The notes beneath the pieces are model-generated. The model did no database searches, was not told the DNA's origin, and saw only the letters and a program-made list of their open reading frames with translations. This document shows, in pieces, positions 17,901-26,426 of a DNA stretch of 64,000 nt; positions within the stretch are counted from its first letter, which is position 1, and every line of letters starts with the position of its first letter. The stretch covers positions 17,504 to 81,503 of the forward strand of contig CALEZD010000121.1 of NCBI GenBank assembly GCA_937928385.1, read 5' to 3'. The translations under genes and the position numbers were made by a program. Origin of the DNA: an uncultured Bacteroidota bacterium (GTDB taxonomy: Bacteria; Bacteroidota; Bacteroidia; Chitinophagales; Chitinophagaceae).

Positions 17901-18464
17901 ATGAGCAACAATTGTGTTACAGTAGGTAGTAAGTTTCCGCAGTTTAACAAAAAGGCAGTAGTGTCGCTGGAGAAAGGAAAAGAGTTCAGGAATATTGGCA
18001 ACAGTGATATAGAGGGCAAATGGGCTGTGATGTTCTGGTGGCCTAAAGATTTTACATTTGTTTGCCCTACAGAAATAGCTGAGTTTAATAATAACTATAT
18101 CAACTTCGAAGACAGGGATACAATATTATTGGGTGCATCTACAGACAGTGAGTTTGTACACCTGGCATGGCGCAAAGACCATGACGACCTGCGCGACCTG
18201 CAATTTCCTATGATAGCCGATACATCGAAGAGCCTGGCCGAAGACCTGGGCATATTAGAGCCTAATGAAAAAATAGCTTACAGGGCTACTTATATAATAG
18301 ACCCGCAGGGTATAGTGCGTTGGGTGAACATTAACGACCTGAGCGTAGGCCGCAATGTTGACGAGGTGCTGCGTGTGCTGGATGCACTGCAGACAGATGA
18401 ACTGTGTCCCTGCAATTGGAAAAAAGGTGAAGAAACACTTACGCAACAGTTGGAAACAGCATAG
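17901..18464 (+). CDS. ahpC: Alkyl hydroperoxide reductase AhpC (peroxiredoxin)
   Basis: 187 residues. The peroxidatic Cys55 is in the typical FTFVCPTE motif. Near the C-terminus are Cys169 and Cys171 (ELCPCNWKKG), the same three-cysteine layout as in mycobacterial AhpC (C61, C174, C176). The stretches FWWPKDFTFVCPTEIAEF and VGRNVDEVLRVLDALQ also match that subgroup. It reduces hydrogen peroxide, organic peroxides and possibly peroxynitrite in the cytoplasm. The gene is followed by ahpD 65 bases downstream, which supports the idea that AhpD, not AhpF, reduces it. A hairpin lies between the two genes. No OxyR or PerR site was identified upstream. Confidence 0.94.
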   Translation: MSNNCVTVGSKFPQFNKKAVVSLEKGKEFRNIGNSDIEGKWAVMFWWPKDFTFVCPTEIAEFNNNYINFEDRDTILLGASTDSEFVHLAWRKDHDDLRDLQFPMIADTSKSLAEDLGILEPNEKIAYRATYIIDPQGIVRWVNINDLSVGRNVDEVLRVLDALQTDELCPCNWKKGEETLTQQLETA

Positions 18465-18487
18465 TATCTGACAGGTAAATTAACAGG

Positions 18488-18515
18488 CATCCACCCACCA
18501 TGGGTGGATGTTTTT
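18488..18515 (+). terminator. Terminator or attenuator between ahpC and ahpD
   Basis: Perfect 10-bp stem CATCCACCCA / TGGGTGGATG (18488-18497, 18501-18510), 3-base loop, followed by TTTTT. It lies between the ahpC stop and the ahpD start, so it could reduce ahpD transcription relative to ahpC. Confidence 0.75.
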
Positions 18516-18529
18516 ATAAATAAAGGAAT

Positions 18530-19123
18530 ATGGAAACTAAAGAAACGCTGAACGTGGCAGCACTGAGTTTGCTGGCAGAATTGGGGATAGATGATACATA
18601 TACCTCCCCTGGCTTGCAACGTATGGCAGGTACTGACAGCAAATACCTGCGCGACCTGAAACTGAATGTAGCAGCGGTGTTGAAAAGCAAAAACCTTAAT
18701 GCAAAAGAAGCTGTACTGTTAGCTTTGGCTACTGCGGCAAACGAGAAGAATGAAGTATTGATAACCGCATTTGAAAAAATGGCGGCGAAGGAAGGGGCTA
18801 CAGCTGAGGAAATATCAGAAACACATGCGTGCGCATCACTGCTCAGCCTCAACAATGTTTTTTACCGTTTCAGGCATTATATGAAAGGGAATGAGTATTA
18901 CAACAATACACCCGCAGGCATACGCATGAGCATTATGATGGCACCTGCCATAGGCAAAGAATTGTTTGAACTGATGAGCCTGGCTGTGTCTGCGCTGAAT
19001 GGTTGCGAGCAGTGTGTTACATCGCACGAACATTCGGTAAGGGAACTGGGTACAAGCGAAGCCCGTATATATGACAGCATCAGGCTGGCAGCAGTAATTA
19101 AAAGCCTGTGCGTAGTGATGTAA
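18530..19123 (+). CDS. ahpD: AhpD-like alkylhydroperoxidase
   Basis: 197 residues, all-helical. The active site CEQCVTSHEH gives Cys159-x-x-Cys162 and His166, the AhpD pattern (mycobacterial C130, C133, H137). Position 161, where the mycobacterial enzyme has a His, is Gln. In the known system AhpD takes electrons from dihydrolipoamide (SucB and Lpd) and passes them to AhpC. The lipoyl-handling gene lipA is also in the window (49452-50384), though not linked. Downstream it is convergent with the histidine kinase gene, 8 bases apart. Confidence 0.88.
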   Translation: METKETLNVAALSLLAELGIDDTYTSPGLQRMAGTDSKYLRDLKLNVAAVLKSKNLNAKEAVLLALATAANEKNEVLITAFEKMAAKEGATAEEISETHACASLLSLNNVFYRFRHYMKGNEYYNNTPAGIRMSIMMAPAIGKELFELMSLAVSALNGCEQCVTSHEHSVRELGTSEARIYDSIRLAAVIKSLCVVM

Positions 19124-19131
19124 GCAGCCTG

Positions 19132-20415
19132 TTAACTTTCCTGCACGATAGGGAAGTACACGGAAAATGTGCTTCCCTTTCCTAATATACTATCTACCTT
19201 CACCTTGCCGCCATGTGCCTCTACTATGGCTTTCACATAACTTAACCCCAGCCCGAAACCTTTTACATTATGGATATTGCCGGTATGGGCACGGTAGAAT
19301 TTTTCAAATACCCTCGACTGTGTTTCTTTATTCATGCCTATGCCGTTATCCTTCACCTGCAGCACAAACATGTCTTTCTCGTTCTTCGTGGTCATTTCTA
19401 TCACCAGGTCGCCCTTAGAATATTTAATAGCATTATCCAGCAGGTTGAATACTACATTTGAAAAATGCACATCATCTGCCTCTATTTTGAAGTTTTCTGC
19501 TTCAAGGTTCAGGAATAATTTGCCATCTTTATCTAATATCTGCAGGTTAACATTATCCGCTACTTTGCTGATAATCTCATGGGCGTTCAGGTTTTGTAGG
19601 TTCAGTTTTATGTCCTGTTTTTCTATGCGTGCCGACTGTAGTATTTTTTCTACCTGCTTATTCATCCGCTTGTTTTCATCCTTTATCATTCGGCTATAGT
19701 ATCTTATCTTTTCTGTATCATGTATCACTTTTTCATTAGTGAGTGCATCTATAGCCAGCGATATGGTGGCCAGGGGTGTTTTTAGCTCATGGGTCATATT
19801 GTTAATAAAGTCTGATTTAATTTCAGAAAGCTTCTTCTGGTTGAACATTGTGCGGATGGTGAGGTAAAAAGCGGAAATGATGATGATGGTAAACAAAATA
19901 GACCCGGCTATATACCAGCCTATTTTACTGATGATGAAATTACTCTCTTCTTTTATGTACAGGTGTAATACTTCGTCATAGTGAGCTTTGGGGTCATCCA
20001 GCGTTAATTCGATTTCTATGGCTTTTTCCTTCATTTCAGGTTTGAAACCCTTAGACCTGACAATATCTGTTTGGAAAATGTTGGTAATAGCATATTCATA
20101 AGCTTCCCTGATATTATACCGTTTCAGCGCGGTCTCTATCTTGCTTTTTATTTCTTCAGGTGGTATTTGTTCAACGGTAAAACCGAGGAGATAGAAGTTT
20201 TTAGAGTCTTCGTTCAGGAAACCAATATTACCCCTGTTGAAGAGATACACATCGTACAATGATTGTTTTATCTGTGTGCTTGCATGCAATAAATCCTGCT
20301 CCCGCTGTTGTTTGCGCAGCTCTACAGAGTTGTGTATCCACGACATCTGTATGAATATAATACCCAGTACAGACAGCGTAATAAGAATAATAATAAGAGG
20401 AAATACTTTCTTCAT
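19132..20415 (-). CDS. Membrane sensor histidine kinase (orphan)
   Basis: 427 residues. Two membrane segments (about 5-24 and 167-187) enclose a periplasmic sensor domain of about 140 residues with no recognised fold. The kinase core has an H-box FINNMTHELKTPLATIS with His209, an N-box NVVFNLLDNAIKYSKG, a G1 box QVKDNGIGM and a G2 box GFGLGLSYVKAIVEAHGG. It lacks a HAMP domain between TM2 and the H-box, or has only a short linker. No response regulator gene lies next to it. It is divergent from the ABC-LolA operon with 138 bp between them, which contain a perfect 9-bp dyad. The ligand is unknown. Confidence 0.92.
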   Translation of the reverse strand: MKKVFPLIIILITLSVLGIIFIQMSWIHNSVELRKQQREQDLLHASTQIKQSLYDVYLFNRGNIGFLNEDSKNFYLLGFTVEQIPPEEIKSKIETALKRYNIREAYEYAITNIFQTDIVRSKGFKPEMKEKAIEIELTLDDPKAHYDEVLHLYIKEESNFIISKIGWYIAGSILFTIIIISAFYLTIRTMFNQKKLSEIKSDFINNMTHELKTPLATISLAIDALTNEKVIHDTEKIRYYSRMIKDENKRMNKQVEKILQSARIEKQDIKLNLQNLNAHEIISKVADNVNLQILDKDGKLFLNLEAENFKIEADDVHFSNVVFNLLDNAIKYSKGDLVIEMTTKNEKDMFVLQVKDNGIGMNKETQSRVFEKFYRAHTGNIHNVKGFGLGLSYVKAIVEAHGGKVKVDSILGKGSTFSVYFPIVQES

Positions 20416-20438
20416 GCAGGGGTAAAATTACGTAAACA

Positions 20439-20461
20439 CATACAGCAACACTTGCTGTATG
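20439..20461. promoter_or_regulatory. 9-bp perfect dyad in the kinase/ABC divergent intergenic region
   Basis: CATACAGCA (20439-20447) and TGCTGTATG (20453-20461) separated by ACACT. It lies 23 bases upstream of the kinase start codon and 93 bases upstream of the ABC ATPase start. It could be an operator or a 5' UTR hairpin. Neither gene ends here, so a terminator is unlikely. Confidence 0.45.
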
Positions 20462-20553
20462 CAGTGTATAAATATAATTTATTTTATCGTTAACATTTAC
20501 AAACTGAATTATAGCTGTGTTCTTGTTACTTTGTAATAATTAATTGTGTACAG

Positions 20554-21492
20554 GTGCCGGAGCATATTGCAGAAGTAAAAGGGCTGACTAAAAAATTTGA
20601 TGATTTCATTGCTGTTGACGATTTATCCTTCGCCATAGGCAAAGGACAGGTATATGGTTTCCTGGGGCCAAACGGTGCTGGTAAAAGTACAACCATACGC
20701 ATGTTGACGGGTTTGATACACCCTACGGCAGGAGAAGTGCTGATAGATGGGGAGTCTTTTAGCCGGAATAGGATGCGCGCTTTACAACAAATAGGTGCCA
20801 TTGTAGAAAGGCCGGATATGTATAAATACCTGTCTGCGTGGGACAACCTGAGGATATTTGCCAGGCTGAGCCGAAAACACATACCGGCAGACCGACTGCA
20901 TGAAGTAATAGAACTGGTGGGCTTGAAAGGCAGGGAAAGCGATAAGGTCAAAGCCTATTCGCAGGGTATGAAGCAGAGGCTGGGCATTGCCATAGCATTG
21001 GTGCACGACCCCGAACTGCTGATACTGGATGAGCCTACGAATGGCCTGGACCCGCAGGGAATAGCAGAAATGAGGGAATTGATAAAAACATTGGGTACCC
21101 AGATGGGAAAAACCATACTGATATCATCGCACCTGTTATACGAAATTGAACAGGTAGCGACCCACATGCTCATCATACACAAAGGTAAAAAGGTGGTGGA
21201 GGGCAAAGTAAGCGACTTGCTGAACCCTAACGAGACTATATTTGAAGTGCGTATTCTGCCCGACGATAGCATCATGAGTAAGCTACAGGAGAAGGGATGG
21301 GGGCAGTATGTGGCCGAGGGTGGCAACTCATCCACTTTATTGTTCAGGATGCACCCGCGCAAGATGCCGGGGCTGAACAAATACCTGGTTGAAGAAAAAG
21401 TGCATGTGCTGGAAATCAGGTCAAAACACTCGCTCGAGGAATATTTTTTATCACTGACAAACGAAAACAATGCTGGGGCTGGAGCTGTATAA
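20554..21492 (+). CDS. ABC transporter ATP-binding protein
   Basis: 312 residues starting with GTG at 20554. Walker A is GPNGAGKST (in FLGPNGAGKSTTIRML), the signature is YSQGMKQRLGIA and Walker B is LLILDEPTNGLDP, with a SSHLLYEIEQVA H-loop. The C-terminal 90 residues are the usual accessory region of ABC-2 drug, antibiotic or polysaccharide-type ATPases. All catalytic motifs are intact, in contrast to the ABC protein at 2779. Its 3' end overlaps the permease gene by 23 bases, so the two are translationally coupled. The third gene encodes a LolA-like protein. Confidence 0.9.
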   Translation: MPEHIAEVKGLTKKFDDFIAVDDLSFAIGKGQVYGFLGPNGAGKSTTIRMLTGLIHPTAGEVLIDGESFSRNRMRALQQIGAIVERPDMYKYLSAWDNLRIFARLSRKHIPADRLHEVIELVGLKGRESDKVKAYSQGMKQRLGIAIALVHDPELLILDEPTNGLDPQGIAEMRELIKTLGTQMGKTILISSHLLYEIEQVATHMLIIHKGKKVVEGKVSDLLNPNETIFEVRILPDDSIMSKLQEKGWGQYVAEGGNSSTLLFRMHPRKMPGLNKYLVEEKVHVLEIRSKHSLEEYFLSLTNENNAGAGAV

Positions 21493-22300
21493 AATATTCC
21501 GCAGGCCGCGTACCTACATCAGTTTCCTGATTATGACGGCGGTTACCTTCCTGATACAACTGGCCATGTATGTAGATGGCAAGAGTTTCGTGTCTTTTGC
21601 CATGGCGGGGGTGGGCGAGCAGTTTGATATAGGCGGCAACATACTGAATGGCTACCTGGTAACATATATAGTATTACAGTCGTTGCTGATACATATACCA
21701 TTGCTGGTGGCCCTGGTAGCTGGAGATGCACTGGCCGGTGAAGCCAATATGGGTACGATGAGGCTGTTGCTTACCAAACCAGTATCACGCACTAAGGTTG
21801 TCCTGGTTAAGTTTATTGCCGGTATTATTTATGCATTATTGCTGCTGGTATGGCTGGCTATTGTAGGTTTGGGCCTGTCTATATTACTCTTCGGTACCGG
21901 CGATATGATTAACCTGAAAAGCGATGCCTTTGTCATGTTGCTGGAACATGATATTATATGGAGGTATATGCTGGCTTTTGCCTTTGCAGCCCTGGCCATG
22001 ACCACTGTAGCTGCATTGGCTGTATTCCTGTCGGTGTTTGGAGATAACTCTATCGGCCCGATAATAGGTACTATGGGTATCATAGTTGTGCTCACCATTT
22101 TCTCCAACCTGGAAGTGCCTTTGTTCAATACGATTAAACCCTGGTTGTTCACCACGCACATGATAGCCTGGAAGGGCTTTTTTGACGCACCTGTGCCTTA
22201 CGATGCCATCTGGCAGTCGGTGGCGGTGCTGTTGTTATACATCGTATTATTCATTACCGCAACTATAATAGTATTTAATAAAAAAGATATTCAGTCATGA
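21470..22300 (+). CDS. ABC-2 type permease
   Basis: 276 residues with about six hydrophobic membrane segments (for example ISFLIMTAVTFLIQLAMYV, LLIHIPLLVALVAGDALAG, AGIIYALLLLVWLAIVGLG). The motif around ALAGEANMGTMRLLLTKPVSR is typical of ABC-2 permeases of the NatB/YhaP or Bacitracin-type exporters. It overlaps the ATPase gene by 23 bases and the next gene by 4 (ATGA), so all three are one unit. The substrate is unknown. Confidence 0.88.
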   Translation: MLGLELYKIFRRPRTYISFLIMTAVTFLIQLAMYVDGKSFVSFAMAGVGEQFDIGGNILNGYLVTYIVLQSLLIHIPLLVALVAGDALAGEANMGTMRLLLTKPVSRTKVVLVKFIAGIIYALLLLVWLAIVGLGLSILLFGTGDMINLKSDAFVMLLEHDIIWRYMLAFAFAALAMTTVAALAVFLSVFGDNSIGPIIGTMGIIVVLTIFSNLEVPLFNTIKPWLFTTHMIAWKGFFDAPVPYDAIWQSVAVLLLYIVLFITATIIVFNKKDIQS

Positions 22301-23019
22301 GAAGTGTGATGAGGGTAGGGGTTTTGTGGGTAATGCTGTCTTGTATCAGCATACAGTCTTACGCACAGGCAGATAGTGCAGCCGTATTGTTTGAGAACCT
22401 GCGGTCGAGGTTGGATGTCATTAAGGATTATGTAGCCGATGTGCGCATTAAAATTGACATTTCATTTATGAAAGTGCCGCCGTTGGATGGCAAACTGTAC
22501 TTTAAGGCGCCTGATAAGATGAAACTGGAACGAAAAGGCGGTGTATCCATACTGCCCAAAAACAATGTCAGCCTCACGCTCAATAGTATGTTTCCTACGG
22601 GTGGTGTCACCGTGATAGATGCCGGAAGGGATATAATCAACGGCAAAACGGTAAAAGTGATAAAAGTGATACCGCTGGAAGATGCCGGGCAGATAATACT
22701 GACCAAGATATGGGTAGACGAGGCAAGAAACCTGGCATTGCGTACAGAAACTACTACCCGAGATAATGGTACAGTGAAGATGGACCTGGCATTCGGCAAC
22801 CATCTTAAGCTGGGCCTGCCGGATAAGGTAATAGTGTACCTGGATGTAAAAGAGTATAAGCTGCCCAAAGGTGTGACTATGGACTATGATGCCAGCCAGC
22901 AGGTAAAACCTGCCGTAAAAGGAGATAAAAAACGCCAAAAGGGTAAAATCGAAATTAACTACCTGAAGTATGAAGTGAATAAGGGGCTCTCAGATAAAAT
23001 TTTCATGGAAACTAACTGA
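22297..23019 (+). CDS. LolA-like outer-membrane lipoprotein carrier fold protein
   Basis: 240 residues. Signal peptide MRSVMRVGVLWVMLSCISIQSYAQ. The body has the LolA/LolB pattern: FENLRSRLDVIKDYVADVRIKI, then DGKLYFKAPDKMKLERKGG, later KIWVDEARNLALRTETTTRDNGTVKMDLAFG. This fold binds lipid acyl chains in the periplasm. Its start overlaps the ABC-2 permease stop (ATGA), which suggests that the ABC pair moves a lipid or lipoprotein-like molecule that this protein accepts. That link is inferred from gene order only. Pfam-type assignment could be LolA or a DUF of the same fold. Confidence 0.75.
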   Translation: MRSVMRVGVLWVMLSCISIQSYAQADSAAVLFENLRSRLDVIKDYVADVRIKIDISFMKVPPLDGKLYFKAPDKMKLERKGGVSILPKNNVSLTLNSMFPTGGVTVIDAGRDIINGKTVKVIKVIPLEDAGQIILTKIWVDEARNLALRTETTTRDNGTVKMDLAFGNHLKLGLPDKVIVYLDVKEYKLPKGVTMDYDASQQVKPAVKGDKKRQKGKIEINYLKYEVNKGLSDKIFMETN

Positions 23020-23088
23020 TTTTTTATCCCTAAAACTTTTGTAACAACAGGATATTCATTAGTTTTAAGGGTTAATTATAACTAAACT

Positions 23089-23619
23089 ATGAGATATAGC
23101 TTACTGGTATTATCTGTTTTGATGGTTGTGTCATGTACCAAGAAAGGGGAAGAAACCAAGTCCAGGCAGGAAATATTGAGAGAATCAAGATGGAGCCTGG
23201 ATACAGGCACCAGGCACGATATATGGAAAAAAGATGGTGTTACAGTACTGGTAGATGTCAATCAGCAAACACCTATTACCAAGCCGGAATGTGCCCTGGA
23301 TGACAGGCTCGTGTTCCGCGAAGGATATGATGGCGCGCATATACCAGGAGATTGGACCTGCTCTATCAATGAAACTGCAGAAATGCAATTCAAGTGGGGA
23401 CTGATAGATAACGATTCCAGGATATACATTTACGATGCAAACGAATTTTTCAGGCAAGACGTAAACGCCGATATCCTTGAGTTTTACAATGATAAGTTCA
23501 CCATCAGGTATTATGAGTTGAAAGACAAGCTGGTGGATGATGGTATGGGTACTAAGACATGGGTGAGGGATTCTACCATTTATACGATGACGTTTATGGC
23601 TGAAGGGGCCGGTGGTTAA
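23089..23619 (+). CDS. Hypothetical lipoprotein, lipocalin-like
   Basis: 176 residues with signal peptide and lipobox (MRYSLLVLSVLMVVSC). The mature part resembles small Bacteroidota lipocalin-like lipoproteins: a RWSLDTGTRHDIWKKDG start, a CALDDRLVF strand, a GDWTCSINETAEMQFKWGL strand and YTMTFMAEG at the end. No specific family can be named with certainty. It follows the ABC-LolA operon by 69 bases and may have its own promoter (TTTG at 23038, then TAGTTTTA at 23060, spacer 18). A terminator follows. Confidence 0.65.
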   Translation: MRYSLLVLSVLMVVSCTKKGEETKSRQEILRESRWSLDTGTRHDIWKKDGVTVLVDVNQQTPITKPECALDDRLVFREGYDGAHIPGDWTCSINETAEMQFKWGLIDNDSRIYIYDANEFFRQDVNADILEFYNDKFTIRYYELKDKLVDDGMGTKTWVRDSTIYTMTFMAEGAGG

Positions 23620-23644
23620 AACTATTTAGTGCAAAAAACTTGAT

Positions 23645-23677
23645 AACCGTCCCGCCGATGCGGGATGGTTTTTTTAT
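23645..23677 (+). terminator. Intrinsic terminator
   Basis: AACCGTCCCGC (23645-23655) pairs with GCGGGATGGTT (23660-23670) with one G-T wobble and a 4-base loop, followed by seven T. It closes the lipoprotein gene. Confidence 0.85.
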
Positions 23678-23703
23678 TTTATGTATTACAAGCGTGCAAT
23701 TTG

Positions 23704-23711
23704 TAGATTTG
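23704..23711 (+). promoter_or_regulatory. Candidate -7 element of thrS
   Basis: TAGATTTG matches TAnnTTTG, 32 bases before the thrS start. No good -33 box at 19 bases. No T-box-like or operator-like thrS leader fold was seen, as the space between terminator and start is only 66 bases. Confidence 0.45.
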
Positions 23712-23743
23712 CACCCTGATTTAAAGATGAAGACTAGATTTTT

Positions 23744-25702
23744 ATGATCAATATTACATTACCCGATGGCTCTGTACGGCAATATGAGGCCGGTGCAACG
23801 GCTATGGACATAGCCATGTCCATTAGCGAAGGGCTGGCAAGAAAGGTACTGGCGGCTGAGATAGATGGTGAAGTGTGGGATGCTACCCGCCCTATTAATA
23901 AAGACGTAAGCCTGAAACTGCTGACATGGGGCGAGAAAGGCGCTATCTCTACGTTCTGGCACTCATCGGCCCACCTGATGGCAGAGGCGTTGGAAGAGCT
24001 GTATCCCGGCGTGAGGCTGGGTATAGGCCCTCCCATCGACAGTGGGTTTTATTATGATATAGACCTGGGCGACAGGGTGATAAAAGAGGAAGACCTGGCT
24101 GCCATAGAGGCCAAAATGAAGGAACTGGCCAAGAGCAAAAGCGCCTATACACGCAAAGAGGTATCTAAGGCCGATGCTATTGCCTACTTTACAGAAAAAG
24201 ATGACCCTTATAAGCTGGAGCTGATAGATGGCCTGGAAGACGGGCAAATCACTTTTTATACCCAGGGCAACTTTACTGACTTATGCCGTGGGCCGCATAT
24301 TCCGCATACAGGGCATATCAAGGCCATCAAGCTGAACAGCATAGCAGGGGCTTACTGGCGCGGCAATGAAAAGAATAAGATGCTTACCCGTATATACGGG
24401 GTTTCCTTCCCATCGCAAAAGGAGTTGGATGAACACCTGGCGCTGCTGGAAGAAGCAAAAAAACGCGACCATCGCAAGCTGGGTAAGGAACTTGAATTAT
24501 TCGCCTTTTCTGAAAAAGTAGGCAGCGGATTACCACTATGGCTGCCCAAAGGTGCCATGCTACGCGAGCGCCTGCAACAATTTTTGCAGAAAGCGCAGAT
24601 GGACAGCGGTTACCTGCCGGTGGTAACTCCCCATATAGGCAGCAAACAGCTATATGTAACTTCCGGCCATTGGGAAAAGTATGGCAAAGACAGTTTCCGC
24701 CCCATAACTACCCCGCAGGAAGGTGAAGAATTCATGCTGAAACCCATGAACTGCCCGCACCACTGCGAAATATATAAAACATCGCCGCGCTCATACAAAG
24801 ACCTGCCTTTGCGCCTGGCCGAGTTTGGCACTGTGTACCGTTACGAGCAGTCGGGCGAGTTGCATGGCCTTACCCGTGTGCGTGGCTTTACCCAGGACGA
24901 CGCCCACCTCTTCTGCCGTTCTGAGCAGGTAAAAGAGGAATTCAAAAAAGTGATAGACCTGGTACTGTATGTATTGGACTCTCTTGATTTTAAGAACTTC
25001 ACCGCACAGATTTCCCTGCGCGATAAAGAAGACCGCAGCAAATACATAGGCGACGAGGCAAACTGGGTAATTGCCGAGCAGGCTATTATTGAAGCTGCCA
25101 CAGAAAAAGGGTTGAACACAGTAATAGAGTATGGCGAAGCCGCCTTCTACGGCCCTAAGCTGGACTTTATGGTGAAAGACGCAATAGGCCGCAACTGGCA
25201 GTTGGGTACGATACAGGTAGATTATAACCTGCCTGAACGATTTGAGCTGGAATATGTTGATAGTGATAATACCCGCAAGCGCCCGGTAATGATTCACCGT
25301 GCGCCCTTTGGTTCGCTGGAGCGTTTTATAGCCGTATTGCTGGAGCATTGCGGTGGTGACCTGCCCCTGTGGCTGATGCCGGTACAGGTGAAAGTGTTGT
25401 CTATCAGCGATAAATACGAAGCCTATACCAATAAAGTATACCAGGCATTGAAGGATGCAGGAATAAGGGCTGAACTGGATGACCGCAGCGAAAAAATAGG
25501 TCGGAAAATAAGGGATACTGAAATGATGAAAGTGCCGTATATGTTGATAATCGGCGAGAAAGAAATGAATGAAGAACAGGTATCTGTACGTAAGCACAAA
25601 GAGGGGGATAAAGGTTCTGTACCATTGCAGGAGTTTATTGACGATATCCTGAACACGGTTAATATCCAGACGACAGGGAAAAAGCCAGTTGTAACAACTT
25701 AA
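23744..25702 (+). CDS. thrS: Threonine--tRNA ligase
   Basis: 652 residues, the full bacterial length. N-terminal TGS domain (about 1-62, INITLPDGSVRQYEAG). Next comes the editing domain with HSSAHLMAEAL and YCRGPH-like CRGPHIPHTGHIKAI. The class II catalytic core has motif 1 around LPKGAMLRERL, MNCPHHCEIYK, motif 2 FGTVYRYEQSGELHGLTRVRGF and motif 3 IHRAPFGSLERFIAVLLEH. The anticodon-binding domain is at the C-terminus. It charges tRNA-Thr in the cytoplasm. infC follows 71 bases downstream but has its own promoter. Confidence 0.97.
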   Translation: MINITLPDGSVRQYEAGATAMDIAMSISEGLARKVLAAEIDGEVWDATRPINKDVSLKLLTWGEKGAISTFWHSSAHLMAEALEELYPGVRLGIGPPIDSGFYYDIDLGDRVIKEEDLAAIEAKMKELAKSKSAYTRKEVSKADAIAYFTEKDDPYKLELIDGLEDGQITFYTQGNFTDLCRGPHIPHTGHIKAIKLNSIAGAYWRGNEKNKMLTRIYGVSFPSQKELDEHLALLEEAKKRDHRKLGKELELFAFSEKVGSGLPLWLPKGAMLRERLQQFLQKAQMDSGYLPVVTPHIGSKQLYVTSGHWEKYGKDSFRPITTPQEGEEFMLKPMNCPHHCEIYKTSPRSYKDLPLRLAEFGTVYRYEQSGELHGLTRVRGFTQDDAHLFCRSEQVKEEFKKVIDLVLYVLDSLDFKNFTAQISLRDKEDRSKYIGDEANWVIAEQAIIEAATEKGLNTVIEYGEAAFYGPKLDFMVKDAIGRNWQLGTIQVDYNLPERFELEYVDSDNTRKRPVMIHRAPFGSLERFIAVLLEHCGGDLPLWLMPVQVKVLSISDKYEAYTNKVYQALKDAGIRAELDDRSEKIGRKIRDTEMMKVPYMLIIGEKEMNEEQVSVRKHKEGDKGSVPLQEFIDDILNTVNIQTTGKKPVVTT

Positions 25703-25722
25703 TTATTAGGTCAGTTAAAATA

Positions 25723-25752
25723 TTGATTGAATTAAACAAATAGCTATTTTTG
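25723..25752 (+). promoter_or_regulatory. Promoter of infC
   Basis: TTG at 25723-25725, exactly 19 bases, then TATTTTTG at 25745-25752 (TAnnTTTG). The infC start codon is 21 bases further on. The match is close to consensus and suggests infC can be transcribed apart from thrS. Confidence 0.65.
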
Positions 25753-25773
25753 CTGGAATTTTAAAAATCTTTA

Positions 25774-26322
25774 ATGCAGAGAAGAACAAGGCAACCTTTC
25801 CTGAGGCACAAACCTCAAAACGAACATCGGACAAACAGAGAAATCACCGCGCGCGAAGTGCGCGTAGTAGGAGAGAATGTAGAATCAGCTGTTTACCCCT
25901 TAGAAGAAGCGCTGAAAATGGCCCAGGACCTGGAAGTAGACCTGGTGGAAATTTCACCTACAGCCACTCCGCCTGTGTGCCGGCTCATTGATTATAAGAA
26001 GTTTCTGTACGAAAAGAAGAAGAAAGAGAAGGAGCAAAAGGCAAAATCGAAGCAGTCTGAAGTAAAGGAAATACGTTTTACCCCCAATACCGACGACCAT
26101 GACTTTGATTTCAAGGCCAAACACGCATATAACTTTCTACAGGACGGTAATAAGGTAAAATGTTATGTACAGTTCAAGGGACGTGCTATCATGTTCAAAG
26201 ACAGGGGAGAACTGCTGCTCCTGAAATTTGCTGAAAGGCTGGCTGAGGTGGGTTCCCTGGAGTCGATGCCCAAGATGGAAGGGCGTCGTATGATAGCTAT
26301 ATTTACACCTAAGAAAAAATGA
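25774..26322 (+). CDS. infC: Translation initiation factor IF-3
   Basis: 182 residues. N-terminal domain begins around NREITAREVRVVGENVE and contains YPLEEALKMAQDLEVDLVEISPTATPPVCRLIDYKKF. A lysine-rich linker (EKKKKEKEQKAKSKQ) follows. The C-terminal domain is KEIRFTPNTDDHDFDFKAKHAYNFLQDGNKVKCYVQFKGR. It binds the 30S subunit and controls start-site choice. The usual downstream partners rpmI (L35) and rplT (L20) are not here; instead a separate short transcription unit follows. The start is an ordinary ATG. Confidence 0.97.
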   Translation: MQRRTRQPFLRHKPQNEHRTNREITAREVRVVGENVESAVYPLEEALKMAQDLEVDLVEISPTATPPVCRLIDYKKFLYEKKKKEKEQKAKSKQSEVKEIRFTPNTDDHDFDFKAKHAYNFLQDGNKVKCYVQFKGRAIMFKDRGELLLLKFAERLAEVGSLESMPKMEGRRMIAIFTPKKK

Positions 26323-26388
26323 GTTTAGAGTATATACAAAAAGTTTATACCCATATTCGACAAAAAAAATAAAAAAAACTTAACCCCA

Positions 26389-26420
26389 TTTGCAAAAAAT
26401 GAAATTGGTACTTACCTTTG
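26389..26420 (+). promoter_or_regulatory. Near-consensus promoter of the short unit after infC
   Basis: TTTG at 26389-26392, 20 bases, TACCTTTG at 26413-26420. The same TACCTTTG -7 octamer is used by both rRNA-type promoters at the right end of the window, so it is probably strong. Transcription should begin near 26427. Confidence 0.7.
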
Positions 26421-26426
26421 CATTAC

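Noticed and set aside
24791..25597. 268-codon open frame on the minus strand
   Set aside because: It lies wholly opposite thrS and has no family features; a shadow of a real gene.
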